Shown: one piece after another, positions 1 to 12,039 of the stretch
Layout of the letters: each line of letters begins with the position of its first letter
How positions within the stretch are numbered: the stretch's first letter is position 1
From: Siphonodentalium dalli
Taxonomy: Eukaryota; Mollusca; Scaphopoda; Gadilida; Siphonodentaliidae
Length of the DNA stretch: 64,000 nt
NCBI GenBank assembly: GCA_032622095.1
Contig: CP136069.1
Span: 164,790,394-164,854,393, forward strand
Direction: 5' to 3'
Position numbers and translations under genes: made by a program
Notes under the pieces: generated by a model
Seen by the model: only the letters and a program-made list of their open reading frames with translations
Told to the model about the DNA's origin: nothing
Database searches by the model: none

Positions 1-50
1 TAGTGTTTTTGCGTGTATTTACAAATTTGTATAGACATTTGTTAGTAGTT

Positions 51-362
51 TTGAGAGAGATAATTATTCGATGGCTTATACTACGGCTACGACAAGCGTA
101 TCTACACCGCCCGGGGACAGTCATCAACGCCCCCGGAGCCATCTAGGGCGTGAGCCCGCTAGCCTAGATTTTGATATTGTTGTTAGTCGTGTGTTGTGGT
201 CAGGTTTTTGAGCTGAATGTTTGAGGGAGATAATTACTCAATGGCTTATACTACGGTCAAGACAATCATATATACACCACCCGGGGACAGTCAGCACCCC
301 CGGAGCCATCTAGGGCGTGAGTCCGCTACCATACGTCTTGATATCATTGTTGGTATTGTTAG
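51..362. repeat. Two-copy imperfect direct repeat, period 170 bp
   Basis: Two copies of about 130 bp are aligned at 71 and 241. Shared blocks include ATGGCTTATACTACGG, CCCGGGGACAGTCA and CCCCCGGAGCCATCTAGGG. The copies differ by point changes and small indels. No protein function is inferred, and the short frame across the second copy is regarded as chance. Confidence 0.85.
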
Positions 363-835
363 GCGGTCGATATTGCGGATGTTGCATGTATGTATGTTAG
401 TACATGCTGACTTATTTATACTGGAGTTCTAGCATTGGACTTTATTGAGGACTTGCTTTACTACAGGGTGGCGGGGCCAATCCACCTGTCGATGGTCAGT
501 ACGTACCAAAGAGCCATTTGAAACATAATTGATAATTACCTGCCGTGTATGTAGGTATGTCTGGTGGAATTTACCTGATTGGGGTGTTGTTCCGTGGGTA
601 GCTGAAATGAGATTTTGATTATTAGACTTACCATACTTTTGTCTGGACTGTCTTAGTAACCTGATGGACCTCGCGTGTTTATTAAGTTCGTAAGATATAG
701 GCCTATTTGTTTGTTTGTTGATTGTTTTGGTCAGTATTGTTTTCCTGAGCTCGGGTTCGTCGATTAGGGTGCTACCGTGTAGTCTGATTAGAGTGTTTGT
801 CTAACGTGAAGCGGTGTATGTCGGCTGCAGTATAT
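363..835. other. No gene seen; unremarkable AT-rich sequence
   Basis: No exon with convincing splice sites, RNA gene or clear repeat structure was found here. Confidence 0.5.
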
Positions 836-949
836 GTAATGCCCTGACGGGGGTTCGTGCAAAAACCCTGCGCCAATGCTTTATCTTATATATGCGAGTC
901 TCCCATAGGGAACCTCGCAGATATTAGCTAATGCATTGGCCTAACAATA

Positions 950-1395
950 TGTGACCCGCCATATCAAATCTAGTCGGAAGTCGGGATTTTTTTACCCTGT
1001 GCCAATGCATTCTCTTATATAGGTCGCCTCGCATATATAAGAGAATGCATTGGCCTAACAATTTTTTACAATTTTAATAATTTGTTCTTGTATTCTTTAA
1101 CAATTTTATAATTTCAACCATACAGAGCCCCAGACAAACATGAGCAGACGACACTCTTCTAGGTGCTTCTATATATGTGTGGGGCTCCCTGCAGGGTAAT
1201 GGATGTTTTTTTTATTTTATGTCCTAAAAATTGTAAGAAAAATTTATTTAAAAAACATGATAAAAAATTGTTAGGCCAATGCATTCTCTTATATATGCGA
1301 GGCGACCTATGGTCGACTCACATATATAAGAGAATGCATTGGCACAGGGTAAAAAAAATCCCGACTTCCGACTGGATTTGATATGGCGGGTCACA
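950..1395. mobile_element. TA-target MITE with paired hairpins, copy 1
   Basis: The terminal inverted repeat starts TGTGACCCGCCATATCAAAT and runs about 50 bp into the hairpin core on both sides. TA dinucleotides flank it at 948-949 and 1396-1397, as expected for Tc1/mariner-type mobilisation. Two inverted hairpins (1001-1054, with its loop deleted, and 1275-1343) flank a unique middle of about 220 bp. It codes for no transposase, so it is non-autonomous. Its relatives are at 11059, 52575 and 54253. Confidence 0.9.
1275..1343. repeat. 69-bp hairpin core (reference copy)
   Basis: The left arm starts GCCAATGCATTCTC and the right arm ends GAGAATGCATTGGC. Each arm is 33 nt with one mismatch around a 3-nt loop (GACC-TAT-GGTC). 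Near-identical copies are at 11109, 11397, 19424, 19572, 21333, 22712, 22835, 37649, 40385, 40533, 52626, 52913, 53652, 54304, 54591, 57902 and 58039, with degenerate copies elsewhere. As RNA it would form an almost uninterrupted 33-bp stem. Confidence 0.95.
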
Positions 1396-1533
1396 TATGT
1401 ACGTTAACCGTGTAAGTCTGTACACTCTCTTATTTATGCGAGGCTCTCTATGGGGAAACTCGCATATATAAGAGAAATCACTGCCACAGGATTGAATGCT
1501 GCATCATTGCACATCCAGTCATGAAAGGGTTAA

Positions 1534-2329
1534 AGACATTAAAGAAACTATGTTTTGCTATCGTATCGCAAAAGAGTGATCATACTTTTTTTTCAGCCAA
1601 ATTTTAAAAGACGTGCATATCATATATTTAAAGGTCCATTTAATTTTCGAACCCCCAGATTACATTATATAAAATATATGCCATATTATATACCATTTGA
1701 AAGAGGAAGCTACAAAACATTGTATTATCAACTTATCCTGTGTAATAAACTGTGGACATGTTGTTGTTTTTTTAGTTGCCAACTCGTTTTGTCATCTGGA
1801 TTCCAGTTAAAATCAGTATTATTTTCAATGCAGGGGGAATAACTCTATATATTAGAGATAGAGTTCTTCCCCTTCCATTGAAAAAGTTTTGAATTATGTT
1901 GCATTCTGGGATCCAGAAGGGGGGAGTCATTCTATGATTTCAGCATTTTTCTATTTCTCTGTGGGCATCTTCCGAGACACTGATATTTCAAATAGTGATG
2001 AATTATAGTATTTTAATCATATTTTATGGCATAGATTGTTATTAAAACCGTACATCAAGTCAGTATAAAAAAAATGATCGGCGACTCGAAAATTAAGTGG
2101 GCCTTTAACTGTTAGCTATGCGTGTTTCGTTTTGCCACCGAGTATCAAGAGTATCATCTATATGTGCTTACATCAGAAAATTTTCTTCATACTCTTCCGC
2201 CCATGTGTATCTTGTAAAAATACATTCTGAAAATTAAATAATGAACATATATATATATAAATTGTATATATTATTGTATAACCTGTATATCAACGCTATG
2301 ATAACCTTTGTTTTATTTTCCCCTCTCAG
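1534..2329. other. No gene seen; probable intron or spacer with a small hairpin at 1826-1880
   Basis: No exon was recognised. The hairpin at 1826-1880 pairs GGGGGAATAACTCTAT with ATAGAGTTCTTCCCC. Confidence 0.5.
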
Positions 2330-2457
2330 ATTATATGGGAAATATAGGGATTGCTATGTAGAGGCGTACGACACAGCATCATGTAATGCAGTTAACGACA
2401 CAATTACAACAGATATCCGAGACACTTTGATGGAAAATTACACAGAGGCTTGTTCGG
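2330..2457 (+). CDS. Internal exon of an unrecognised plus-strand gene
   Basis: A pyrimidine-rich tract ending CCCCTCTCAG precedes the exon and a strong donor GTGAGTAT follows it. The 128-bp exon is open in one frame, starting with the last base of a codon and ending one base into a codon. It encodes about 42 residues, including LYGKYRDCYVEAYDTASCNA and ENYTEACSG, with three cysteines and a glycosylation-type N-Y-T. This composition suits an extracellular or secreted protein. I do not recognise the family. The next plus-strand exon with matching phase starts at 15992. The splice sites are convincing; the gene's identity and extent are unknown. Confidence 0.55.
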
Positions 2458-4318
2458 GTGAGTATCCAATTGTTATATAATGATAATTTATCAGATGTGT
2501 ACACACCTGTTTGAAAAAAAAACAGACGCTTTATGTTACCAGTATGTCCGTCCGTGTGCATGCATGGCTGTCCTTCATTCCGTTAACATTTTGATTCCGG
2601 CCTCGATCCGATAACTCCTGTTTGGGCTATTTGAACGTAGCTAAAGTTGGCATGTGCATGTTTCTCATCCACAAATGCAGGGCAATTTTCAATAATTATG
2701 GGTTTCGGGCTAATGACTTTTTAGTCGAGTTTTTCTATTCAAAATCTCAACTTATGGTTTGACGATGGACGGTTGGTGAGCATGGCTTTCAATTATAAAC
2801 CTATAATAACATAGCCGATCATTCGTGGATTCTGCCAATGTTTGGTATGTGAGTTTATTGTAACATGCTACAGCAGCTAGCTGCTTACAGCAAATCGGGC
2901 CCGTCTCAACTATCTAACCAGACTTAAATTATGGCACTTGCTTCTATTTATAAGAATTGCATTTCCGTTAGTACGATAACTTGAAAAAACGTCAACCAAT
3001 TTCATATTTGATATATGGATCTTTCATAAAATATATCTCGATGGAGTTCTAAAACCAGGATTTCCGATATTTTCAACTGAGTTACGGCCATTAGATTGTC
3101 TATTTTTTTTTTTTTATACATTTTACGTTATCTATAGCGCGATACCTAGAACAAACGTCAACCAATTTAATTCATATTCCGTAGAATACTATTTTGATCG
3201 AGTTCGAAGAACAGGTTTGTCCATTTTTTTATACCTGAGTTACGGCCCTTAGTTTATCTATGTTGTAGCAATGTTATGACCGTTAGCGTGGAAACTCGAA
3301 GAAATGTTAATCGATTTCATTCATATTTGATATATGGACCTTTCACAACAATATTTTTATCGAGTTTGAAACCCAGTTTAATCCGACTCCTTTTACACGA
3401 GTTACGGCCATTATACTAGTAGTTTGTCTATTTTTTTATAGCGATTTTATGACCATTCTCGTGACAACTTGAACAAACGTAAAGCAATTCCATTCTTGTT
3501 TGGCATATGCAACTTTCACAACAATATCCCGATAGATTTCGGAAACCGGATTTTCCGATATTGTTTTGGACATGAGTTATATTTCATTAGTTCGTCGATT
3601 TTTTTTGGTGGTGATTCTCGGATATACTTTTATGGACCAACAAAACTCGAATAGCACCATCTTCGATGCGCATCTCTTGTTTAATTGTGGCCTTTTTCGG
3701 CTTACGGCAATTACCTGCTTTGATTATATATTGACTTCTGACAGCTAACTCCAGTTTGAGTTATTTTATCAGAACCAACGTTTAATTGGTGTATGTTCTT
3801 CTGATCCACTCACATACAAGATACACCATACAATTTGACTATTAATTCCGTTAAAGTTTGCAAGTATCACGGCCTCTTTTTTTTTGGCTTAGAAAAAATA
3901 CATGAATTTTATATTTTATATTATTCTGGTTTCCGACTATGTGTTATTCAACCAAAATAAAAGCCAAGTTCGAATATTGGTTCAATGAGTATTTCATGAG
4001 TTTTGGCCCCTTTTCACTTCAGATTTGACCAGATTTGATAACGTGCTTATGGGCAAACAAACCTGCGTATTTAGTCACGCCTCAGTGGTACTCTTGTTCA
4101 ATTTTGGGTACCAGGATGCACTTCCTGTGATTCCTGTTATGCGACGTTTACCACCATCTATATAGTTGTTTGGTATTTGGCTTACCAGTCAAAAGACAAA
4201 TAAAGCATAGGTGCATTCATCATCATTCACATGGCACGATCCTCGCGAAAATCCACAAACGCACCCATCGGCAATACGCTAAAAACGAGTACAAAACTAT
4301 CATAATTCAGAACGGTCT
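2458..4318. other. Intron or spacer with degenerate tandem repeat
   Basis: From about 2960 to 3560 a diverged unit of roughly 150-170 bp recurs. Landmarks are AACGTCAACCAATTT, TTTGATATATGG and GAGTTACGGCC. The rest has no recognisable gene. Confidence 0.55.
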
Positions 4319-5202
4319 TTAACAGTTCAATGACTGGGGCTTACTGACTTTTTGCGGCAACCCCGTGCCATGCCAACGCATTCTCTTCTATATGCATCCG
4401 AGTCTCCCATACCCCCAAACTACTATTATACCGGTTCCAGAAAAAAACAATATAATACATACCAAATTGAGAAACAAATGCAGCGACTTAAATCATGACA
4501 AATTCGAAAACCACATAGCTCTTAGCCCATTCTGTGATTGTGGAAACGAAATCGAAGACGCCCACCATTACTTTTTCTTATGTCCCCTATACCAGACACA
4601 ACGCGTATGGCTTTTCAACAGGCTTAGAACAAATGGTATCACTGTATACAATATCGCCGACCTCCTTAAAGGTATAACAAACATTAGTAATAACAACAAC
4701 AAATTAATATTTGCAGAAGTTCAAAAATAAATAGTCGCTAATTAACACATTCACCACCTATGGGTCAACGTCACGCACGAACGCCATCTTTTTAGTACTC
4801 CCAAAGCTAAAAGCTAATACTAAACTGACAAACACATCTTCTCTATGTCAACAACCAGTAATCAAACTAAATGAACTTACATATCGAACCCGGATCTGGT
4901 AAAAAAAAAAAAAATTTAAACATATATATACCATCTTGTTATTATAATAACGTGTGTAATTGTATGGGGAGAGGGGCTTTCTAAGTTGTACAACTTGTGC
5001 CCCAATCCCAATTGTACATAAACGATACAATAAAATATGTTTAAATCTCCCATAGGGAGCCTCGCATTGGCCTAACAATATTTACATTGACCTTGTAAGC
5101 CAGTGCATTTTCTTATATATGCGAGGCTCCATATAGGAGACTCGCATTTATAAGAGAATCTTTAATGTGGCACCAGCACAGTTACCGTCATGAAAGGGTT
5201 AT
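4319..5202. mobile_element. Hairpin MITE (TTAACCCTTTCATGACGGG class) split by a LINE
   Basis: The left end is TTAACAGTTCAATGACTGGGG (one stretch of the family end, mutated) and the right end is CCGTCATGAAAGGGTTA. Inside are a left hairpin arm (4371-4411), the LINE insert, the resumed hairpin (5055-5075) and a second hairpin (5093-5155). Removing the insert restores a normal element of about 240 bp. Confidence 0.8.
4412..5045 (+). mobile_element. 5'-truncated CR1/L2-like LINE, RT C-terminus and 3' UTR
   Basis: An open frame ending at 4730 encodes the C-terminal zinc-knuckle tail of a non-LTR reverse transcriptase. It has the order KLRNKCSDLNHDKFENHIA, CDCGNEIEDAHHY and FFLCPLY, that is a C-x-C, H, C pattern. 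It is followed by a typical LINE 3' UTR with an AATAAAATATGTTTAAA end. The insert is flanked by a perfect 9-bp target duplication TCTCCCATA (4403-4411 and 5046-5054) lying in the hairpin loop of the host MITE. It lacks endonuclease and RT catalytic domains, so it is dead on arrival. Confidence 0.88.
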
Positions 5203-6123
5203 AGTCTAACGCTTTTGGGAAACGAACGCATGGACGCTCTTTATACGAGATGGTCGATGGAGTTATTGCTCTCCTGAAACAAATGCAAAAACTATTAAAA
5301 CTTCCTCTTTTGAAAGTCGGTATATCAACATAAAATCATCATGTTAATGGGCTCATGGGTGCGATACCTTTTGCACGCTGGATGCAGTTATACGTAAATT
5401 TTGCATCAATTTCTTTCGTCTTTGTTTGCCAGTGATTTATATACCCCATTATGTCTCTGTGGCAATGTAGTGATACATAAAGAACGTTGCACGTGCATGG
5501 GGAGATTACCGATACGTTCACACTATAACAGCAAAAAACCATAATCAGAAATGGTAACGCCCTCAAGATCATATTATTAGACATATATAAAATATATAAT
5601 ATACTGGTTTCATGAATACACCGCCTCAGAATTATGTTAAACAACTAATCCTCCAAATTATTACAACAACTGCGGCTTATCACTGAAAGTTTCTCATTCA
5701 CCACACCACACCATGCAACAATAACGGACCATCATTTATTTATCGGTGATTAGTTCGGGACGAATGAATGATGTTTGTTTACATTTGTGCGTAATTTAGA
5801 CGTTGTGTTTTACGAAAATAAAACAGCCAATATAGTTTTGAATTACTTGTCAGTTTAATTGTGAATTCTTCAAATGGTTGTTGTGGTCGAGTCGTGAATT
5901 TTCAGTTTGATAAAGTGACATAAGCACGTAATATGCCTTTAACGTTAATTTGAGTTTATCCAGCTGGCCAAACATGGAAACCAAAGGCGGTGAAACACAT
6001 CGTTAAAATTCAATTCATTCTTAAATCTAATGAAATAAATAAATATGGTATGTGAGATATACAAATTTCAATACCAATACATGACAAAACAAATTTAACA
6101 GGTAGTTAATTATTAATAGTATA
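5203..6123. other. No gene seen
   Basis: AT-rich sequence with short chance frames on both strands. No splice-supported exon or repeat boundary was identified. Confidence 0.5.
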
Positions 6124-6848
6124 TTATGTAGATAATGAATGGCTTGGAGTTGACTGTGCCAAAATAGTTGTCCGAGAGGAGGAATAGTCCACGAGCCGCA
6201 GACTAGTGGACTATTCCTCATCGAGGACCACTATTTTGGCATAGCCAACGAAAAGACATTCATTATTTATTATATTATATCGAACATTGGTGCCACATTG
6301 GTCTCACACAATTTATGTGTCTGATTTTGTCACATTTTTATTTACCGTGAATTTTGGAAATGGGTCTCAGATTTAGCAATTTACGGCAATCTTTTGACGA
6401 TGGCAAGGGAGCATAACTATGTTATTAGTTACATCTAACAGCATCTCTTCATGATTCATGCATTTATTTCTATAAATACGTCATTAGCAAAGACATTTAG
6501 GCGAAATTTGAGAAGTTAGCTTGCTTAACTTCGATTAAAATGGAAAAGGAAGTTATAAATAATGTCCACTGGCATTAGAACATTATGACTGGCCACTTGC
6601 CAACCAAACGGACAAACTGTACAAATGCATTGGCTAGCTATGATCGGACATTTGTAAGATCATTACAATTCACCAATAAATCTAATGATATACCAATATT
6701 GCAACAAGTATCGTACACAGTATAGTTTAAGATTGGCCGTATCTTCAGGCGGCAACCCGATTTCGCGAAATGAGTTTGTTACTATAAATAAAAAATGAAT
6801 AATAGGCATGTAAAAATCCTACTGGGGTATACTATCGTAAAATAGTAT
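6124..6848. repeat. Left part of a hairpin-ended dispersed repeat, host of the foldback element
   Basis: A hairpin at about 6124-6268 pairs GGAATAGTCCACGAG with its partner across a short loop. Downstream sequence to 6848 aligns with 26580-26890 (for example AACGGACAAACTG against AACGGATAAACTG, and AAAATAGTAT). The repeat resumes at 10763 after the 3.9-kb insertion. Confidence 0.75.
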
Positions 6849-9800
6849 TAGTCTGGTCGATAAAAGGTTTGACCTAGAAAAAATTTGGACTAAGTTGGTT
6901 TGTATACCATTTTGAAGAGGAATATATCACCTATAACATATCCAAAATCCGCTAAAATCCGCTTTGAGCATTTTTTGTAATTCAAGATGGCGTCCAAGAT
7001 CCCTATAAGTCACCTTGATGCAATTATATTGAGAACATCTTGGCATATGTATACACATGTATACATTTTTGTGAAGCTAAGACATAACGCCACCTCTATG
7101 TGCCAAAATTGGAACTCCCCGTCCAAGATGGCCGACAAAATGGCGACCGGAAGTTGAATTTTAAATTGTTTTAATAATATCTTAAAGATAAGTTTCTGTG
7201 GGTTAGAACTGGTTGAGAATTGTGACTTTATTTTGCATTAAACTGACCCATTGTAGCAATGAAATGTGCTGTTCGTGTGGTCCACACCCCTTCCGACTAC
7301 TCAAAAATTCGATTTAACAAAACGCGGTATAATATTTCACAAAAGATCCCCATTGGGATTCTAGTCATATTTCATCAAGAAGTGGGAAGAACTGTGCAAT
7401 GTAAGTGATCCATTCTATATCTTATTGATATTCGAACTCAATGGTACCAAAATTGTCACTTTGGCTCAAAATGGCTGCCAAAATGGCCGCCAAAATATGG
7501 AAAATGGTAATTATTATCCCAGCGTGCAATGCAACCGCAAAAGTTGTGGTGATGCACACAATTGACTATTCTGTCTTTATAGCTTGAGTACTAACATTTC
7601 TGATGCACCTTGGGTATTTGTTACTATTTTAACCACTATGCAATATGGATTTTGCCAAAAACTTCCTTTTTTGAACGGAAATGGACAGAACGGAACTGAG
7701 AGAGATCACATGTGGCTATTCTGGCCCATTAGCATCAACATTAATCAACTTAATACATTATGTATGTCTGTTGACTATATGGTCATAGGCGAGCTGAGTA
7801 GGTATACGTGGAGTTATTGTATTCACGAATGATGTGAATAGTTATACAGTGTGTGACTATATGGTCATGGATGGGGTGTCCATGGTGAGATGTATAGGTG
7901 TATAAGGAGTAGCTGTATGGTGATGTGTGAGGTAAACGTGTTTACAGTGAATGGCTGTCTGGTCATTGAAGTGGTGTATGGGCATAACTAGAGCAGCTAC
8001 ACTATCCTGCATGTATATATGGAGTGACTGTGCGGTCAGGGTGTGATGTACATGTGTACATTGGGTGGCTGTATTGTCATGGGTGGGTGTATATATATAC
8101 ATATGTTGGATGTATGGTAATGGACGGGTATACATGTATATATAAATAGGGTGTGGTTGTATGGGTATGGGCAATGTGTATATGTGTACATGGAATGACT
8201 GCACTGTCATTGTTGAAGTGTATATGCATACCTGGAGTACACTTTGATGGCCACTTGGCGGCTAGTGTATATAGAGAGTGACCCCATGGTGATGGGTGGG
8301 ATGTATATGTTTATATGTAGGGCCTATTGTATTGTCATTGGTCGTGTGTACAGGCATACATTGAATAGCTGAATGCACATGGTGACGGTGTATAAGTATA
8401 CAGCGAGTGGCTGAATTGTTACTGTTGAGTTGTATATGCAAGTCTGGAGTGTACGAATGGCCGTGTGTGCGGGGTATTGGTATATCTAGAAGGGCTGTAT
8501 GGCCATTGATGAGGTATATACATATCTGGAGTGATTGTGGTCGTGGGTGAGGTGTATATGTATATCATAAGTGACTATATGACCATGCCACAGCCAAAAT
8601 GTATATAGGGATTGACAGTTTGGCAAAATTAATGGTGGGGTAAATTGATATACAAGGAGTGACTATGATCACGAATGTGGTTTGTGGTTATACAGCGAGA
8701 GGCTGAATTGTCATGGGTCAGGTGTATATGCAAGTCTGGAGTGTGTGGATGGCCGTGTGCGCGGTACGGGACATTGATATATATATATATAGAAGGGCTG
8801 TAAGGCCATTGGTGAGGTCTATATGTATATACCTGGAGTGACTCTATGGTTTTGGGTTGGGTGTATATGTATATCTTGAGTGGCTATATGTCCACGGGTG
8901 TCGCAAATGTGTATATATACAGGGAGTGAGACTGTATTACCACTGGTGAGGCAAATAGGTATACAAGAAGTGATGCATGATCATATGTATATCTTTAGTG
9001 GTTATATAGCCATGCATGTGGCAAATAAATATACATGGAGTGACGACTGAATGGCCTATGGTGAGGCGAATAGGTATACACGTGGTTACTTTGTGTTCTT
9101 GTGTGTAGTGAATAAGTATACATGTCGTGTAAGGTGTAGGAGTTACCTGGTGTGTCTGCAATGTTATTCACGGCTATGGGGCAATGCGTTGGTGTATACA
9201 TGTGTAAACCCAAGTGTGACTGTATGGTAATGTGTGAGGTGTATGTCTATACAGCGAGTGACACAAGGCCATTTATTTGGTGGCAATGTATATATGAAGT
9301 GACTGCATGCTCATGTGTAATGGTGCACCTTTGGGTGACTATCGCTTTCCACAATAACTCAAGGATATGTTAATCGATAGAGGTAATATCATAGTGTTCT
9401 CCACATTAATTGCGTTTCATATGCAATTTGAAGAAAACGGTTTTCCTGACAAATAGTTTATAAGTTAATCAATGTTGATGCTAATGGATCAGAGTAGCCA
9501 CATAATATGATCCCTTTAAGTTCAGTTTCAACGTTCTGTCCGTTTCCGTTAAAACATGGACAGAATCCCAAAAGAGGTGTTCGGCAAAAGCCACACTGCA
9601 TCCCTTAAAATGAATTTGTCGTGCCTCGTAAGGTGATGGGACAACCAGAATATAAGATTTAGTTGTCAGTTGATTAAGTAGCATGTTTAATAACCAAGTG
9701 AGTCACAATTTGCTGCCATTTCGGAACAGCAGAGAATAATGTTCGGAATATAAACTTTTTACCAAATTTGGTTGCCATTTTGCAAGTCATCTTGAGTAAT

Positions 9801-10762
9801 ATTGTATAAAACACCACACTGTGACACATTTAAGGCATATAAAAAATAAACAGAACATTTGATAGTTCCATTTTACTTGAAAAAAATGGTGCAAACATGA
9901 AAAGTTATTTTTTGCCGAGTTTTATGCTGTTTGTGATAGAAAAATCCCATAATTCTGGTAATTTCAGAATAGTAAATAGTAACAATTAATCAAGGTGCAT
10001 AAGAAATGTTGGTATTAAATGTATATAAGACAGAATAGTCAATTGTGTGCATCACCACAACATGTAAGCTGTTGTGTGGCACGCTGGGATAATAATTACC
10101 ATTTTCCTTATTTTGGCGGCTATTTTGGCAGCCATTTTGAGCCAAAGTGACAATTTTGGTACCATTGAGTTCGAATATCGATAAGATATAGAATGCATCA
10201 CTTACATTGCACAGTTCTTCCCACTTCTTGATGAAATATGACTAGAATCCCAATGGGGATCTTTTTGAAATGTTATACCGCGTTTTGTTAAATCGAATTT
10301 TTGAGTGATCGGAAGGGGCGTGGACCCAAACGAACAGCATATTTCATTGATCCAATGGTCAGTTCACATGCTAAATACAAAAATAAAGTCACAATTCTCA
10401 ACCAGTTCCAAACCACAGAAACTTATCTTAAGGATATTATTAAAAAACATTTTGGTGGCCATCTTGGACGGGAAGTTCCAATTTTGGCACATAAAGGTAG
10501 CGTTATGTCTTAGCTTCACAAAAATGCATACATGTGTATACATATGACAAGTTGTTCTCACTATAATTGCACCAAGCTGACTTATAGGAAAATGGCAGCC
10601 ATCTTGGACGCCATCTTGAATTACAGAAAATGCTCAAAGCGGATTTTAGCGGATTTTGGATATGTTATAGAGGAGAGCTTCCTCTTCAAAATGTTATTAA
10701 AACCAACTTAGTCCGAATTTTTTCTAGGTTGACCCTAAAATTTGAGTTTATCGACCAGACTA
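6849..10762. mobile_element. Giant foldback element with 0.9-1.3-kb inverted arms
   Basis: The left arm (6849-7752) starts TAGTCTGGTCGATAAA. The right arm (9461-10762) ends TTTATCGACCAGACTA and is the diverged reverse complement of the left arm along its length. The right arm carries about 365 bp (near 9601-9966) that the left arm lacks. The loop is a degenerate minisatellite. No transposase frame is present. TAT flanks both ends (6846-6848, 10763-10765). The related repeat at 26470-26945 shows the uninterrupted target AAAATAGTATAGCAG. Long arms around a satellite loop match the general form of foldback elements; the superfamily is not assigned. Confidence 0.85.
7757..9360. repeat. Degenerate GT-rich minisatellite in the foldback loop
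   Basis: About 1.6 kb of diverged units of roughly 40-60 bp. The recurring theme is GGAGTGACTGTATGGTCATGG followed by GGTGTATATGTATAC variants. Frames across it on either strand are by-products of the repeat. Confidence 0.8.
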
Positions 10763-11058
10763 TATAGCAGTGTGCAGCCAATCAGAATGCGAGAAAGTCA
10801 CAGTGAGATATAATATGTAATAATAATAATATATGCATTGAAAGAACATCCACCCAGAACTTATGTCATTAAACCATTAAGTATGAGTTAAACTCTTCCC
10901 TGAGAACAAGAACATATTCGAGAGAAAAAACACGAAACGGGAAAAAAATATCAAATATAACTAATATCTGTCAATTGCATGTATCTACCGGCCTTGTATA
11001 AATATCAAAGTGATTGAACAAGTCGCTAATATTTATATCATGCGGACTACAGACAATA
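10763..11058. repeat. Right part of the interrupted dispersed repeat, then plain sequence
   Basis: TATAGCAGTGTGCAGCCAAT and the following bases to about 10830 match 26883-26940. The remainder up to the next MITE shows nothing recognisable. Confidence 0.65.
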
Positions 11059-11514
11059 TGTGACCCGCCATATCAAATCCAGTCGTAAGTCGGGATTTTT
11101 TACCCTGTGCCAATGCATTCTCTTATATATGCGAGTCGACCATAGGTCGCCTCGCATATATAAGAGAATGCTATGGCCTAACAATTTTTTACAATTTTAA
11201 TAATTTTTTCTTGTATTCTTTAACAATTTTATAATTTCACCCATACAGAGCCCCAGACAACTATGAGCAGACGACACTCTTCTATATGCTTCTATATATG
11301 TGTGGGGCTCCCTTGAAGGGTAATGGATGTTTTTTATTTTATGTCCTAAAAATTTTAAAAAACATTTATTAAAAAAAAATGATAAAAAATTGTTAGGCCA
11401 ATGCATTCTCTTATATATGCGCGACCTATGGTCGACTCGCATGTATAAGATAATGCATTGGCACAGGGTAAAAAAAATCCCGACTTACGACTGGATTTGA
11501 TATGGCGGGTCACA
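11059..11514. mobile_element. TA-target MITE with paired hairpins, copy 2
   Basis: The ends are TGTGACCCGCC and GGCGGGTCACA, flanked by TA on both sides. Hairpins lie at 11109-11177 and 11397-11462. The middle is in the same orientation as copy 1 and shares the GGGGCTCCCTTGAAGGGTAA region with it. Confidence 0.92.
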
Positions 11515-12039
11515 TATGTTTTCAAACACATGTTGTCAGCAACTTTTACTAACCATGGTTTAGTGTCCAAAAATATGGGACAGCGATCACTTCAGCTTGG
11601 ATAACTACACAATGCCACGATTCTCTACCATATGGCTTCTTCCGTGGAGATCATATTCCACCAGTTCAAAATCTGGGAACGTTTTGATGTTCTGATCTGG
11701 AATATTATGACATTGAATAAACATTTAACATAAACATACAATTTCCAGCTTGAGATCGCATGCTTTATGTGGGTTTTTTGTGAACAGATTTCTCTATGCG
11801 TCTCTAACAATCATGGAATTTAACCGCGGGGTAATCAACTCAATTTATCGCGGAAATCTGCTCACAAAATCGCTCAAATCATGTAATCTGGTGATGGGAC
11901 CATCACCTACTGTCGAACTTAAAGGAACTTAAAAGAAATAAATAACATGCGTTTTTGTTTCAATCTTATAAACATCCCCGTCGGGACAAACAAAACTTCC
12001 CAGGCTGAGAACTGTTGGAATATGATCATATATATACAA
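11515..12039. other. No gene seen
   Basis: No supported feature. Confidence 0.45.

Larger units (their letters stand above)
836..1533. mobile_element. Old hairpin MITE, TTAACCCTTTCATGACGGG class, split by a later MITE
   Basis: The right end reads CATGAAAGGGTTAA (1520-1533). The left end is decayed (CCTGACGGGGG near 842). Degenerate copies of the hairpin core lie inside both ends (about 872-936 and 1420-1475). A second MITE at 950-1395 interrupts it. The unoccupied homologous sequence at 5078-5105 shows where the interruption occurred. Confidence 0.7.

Noticed and set aside
7857-8210. 117-codon minus-strand frame rich in His/Thr/Tyr
   Set aside because: Translation of the foldback-loop minisatellite; no motif.
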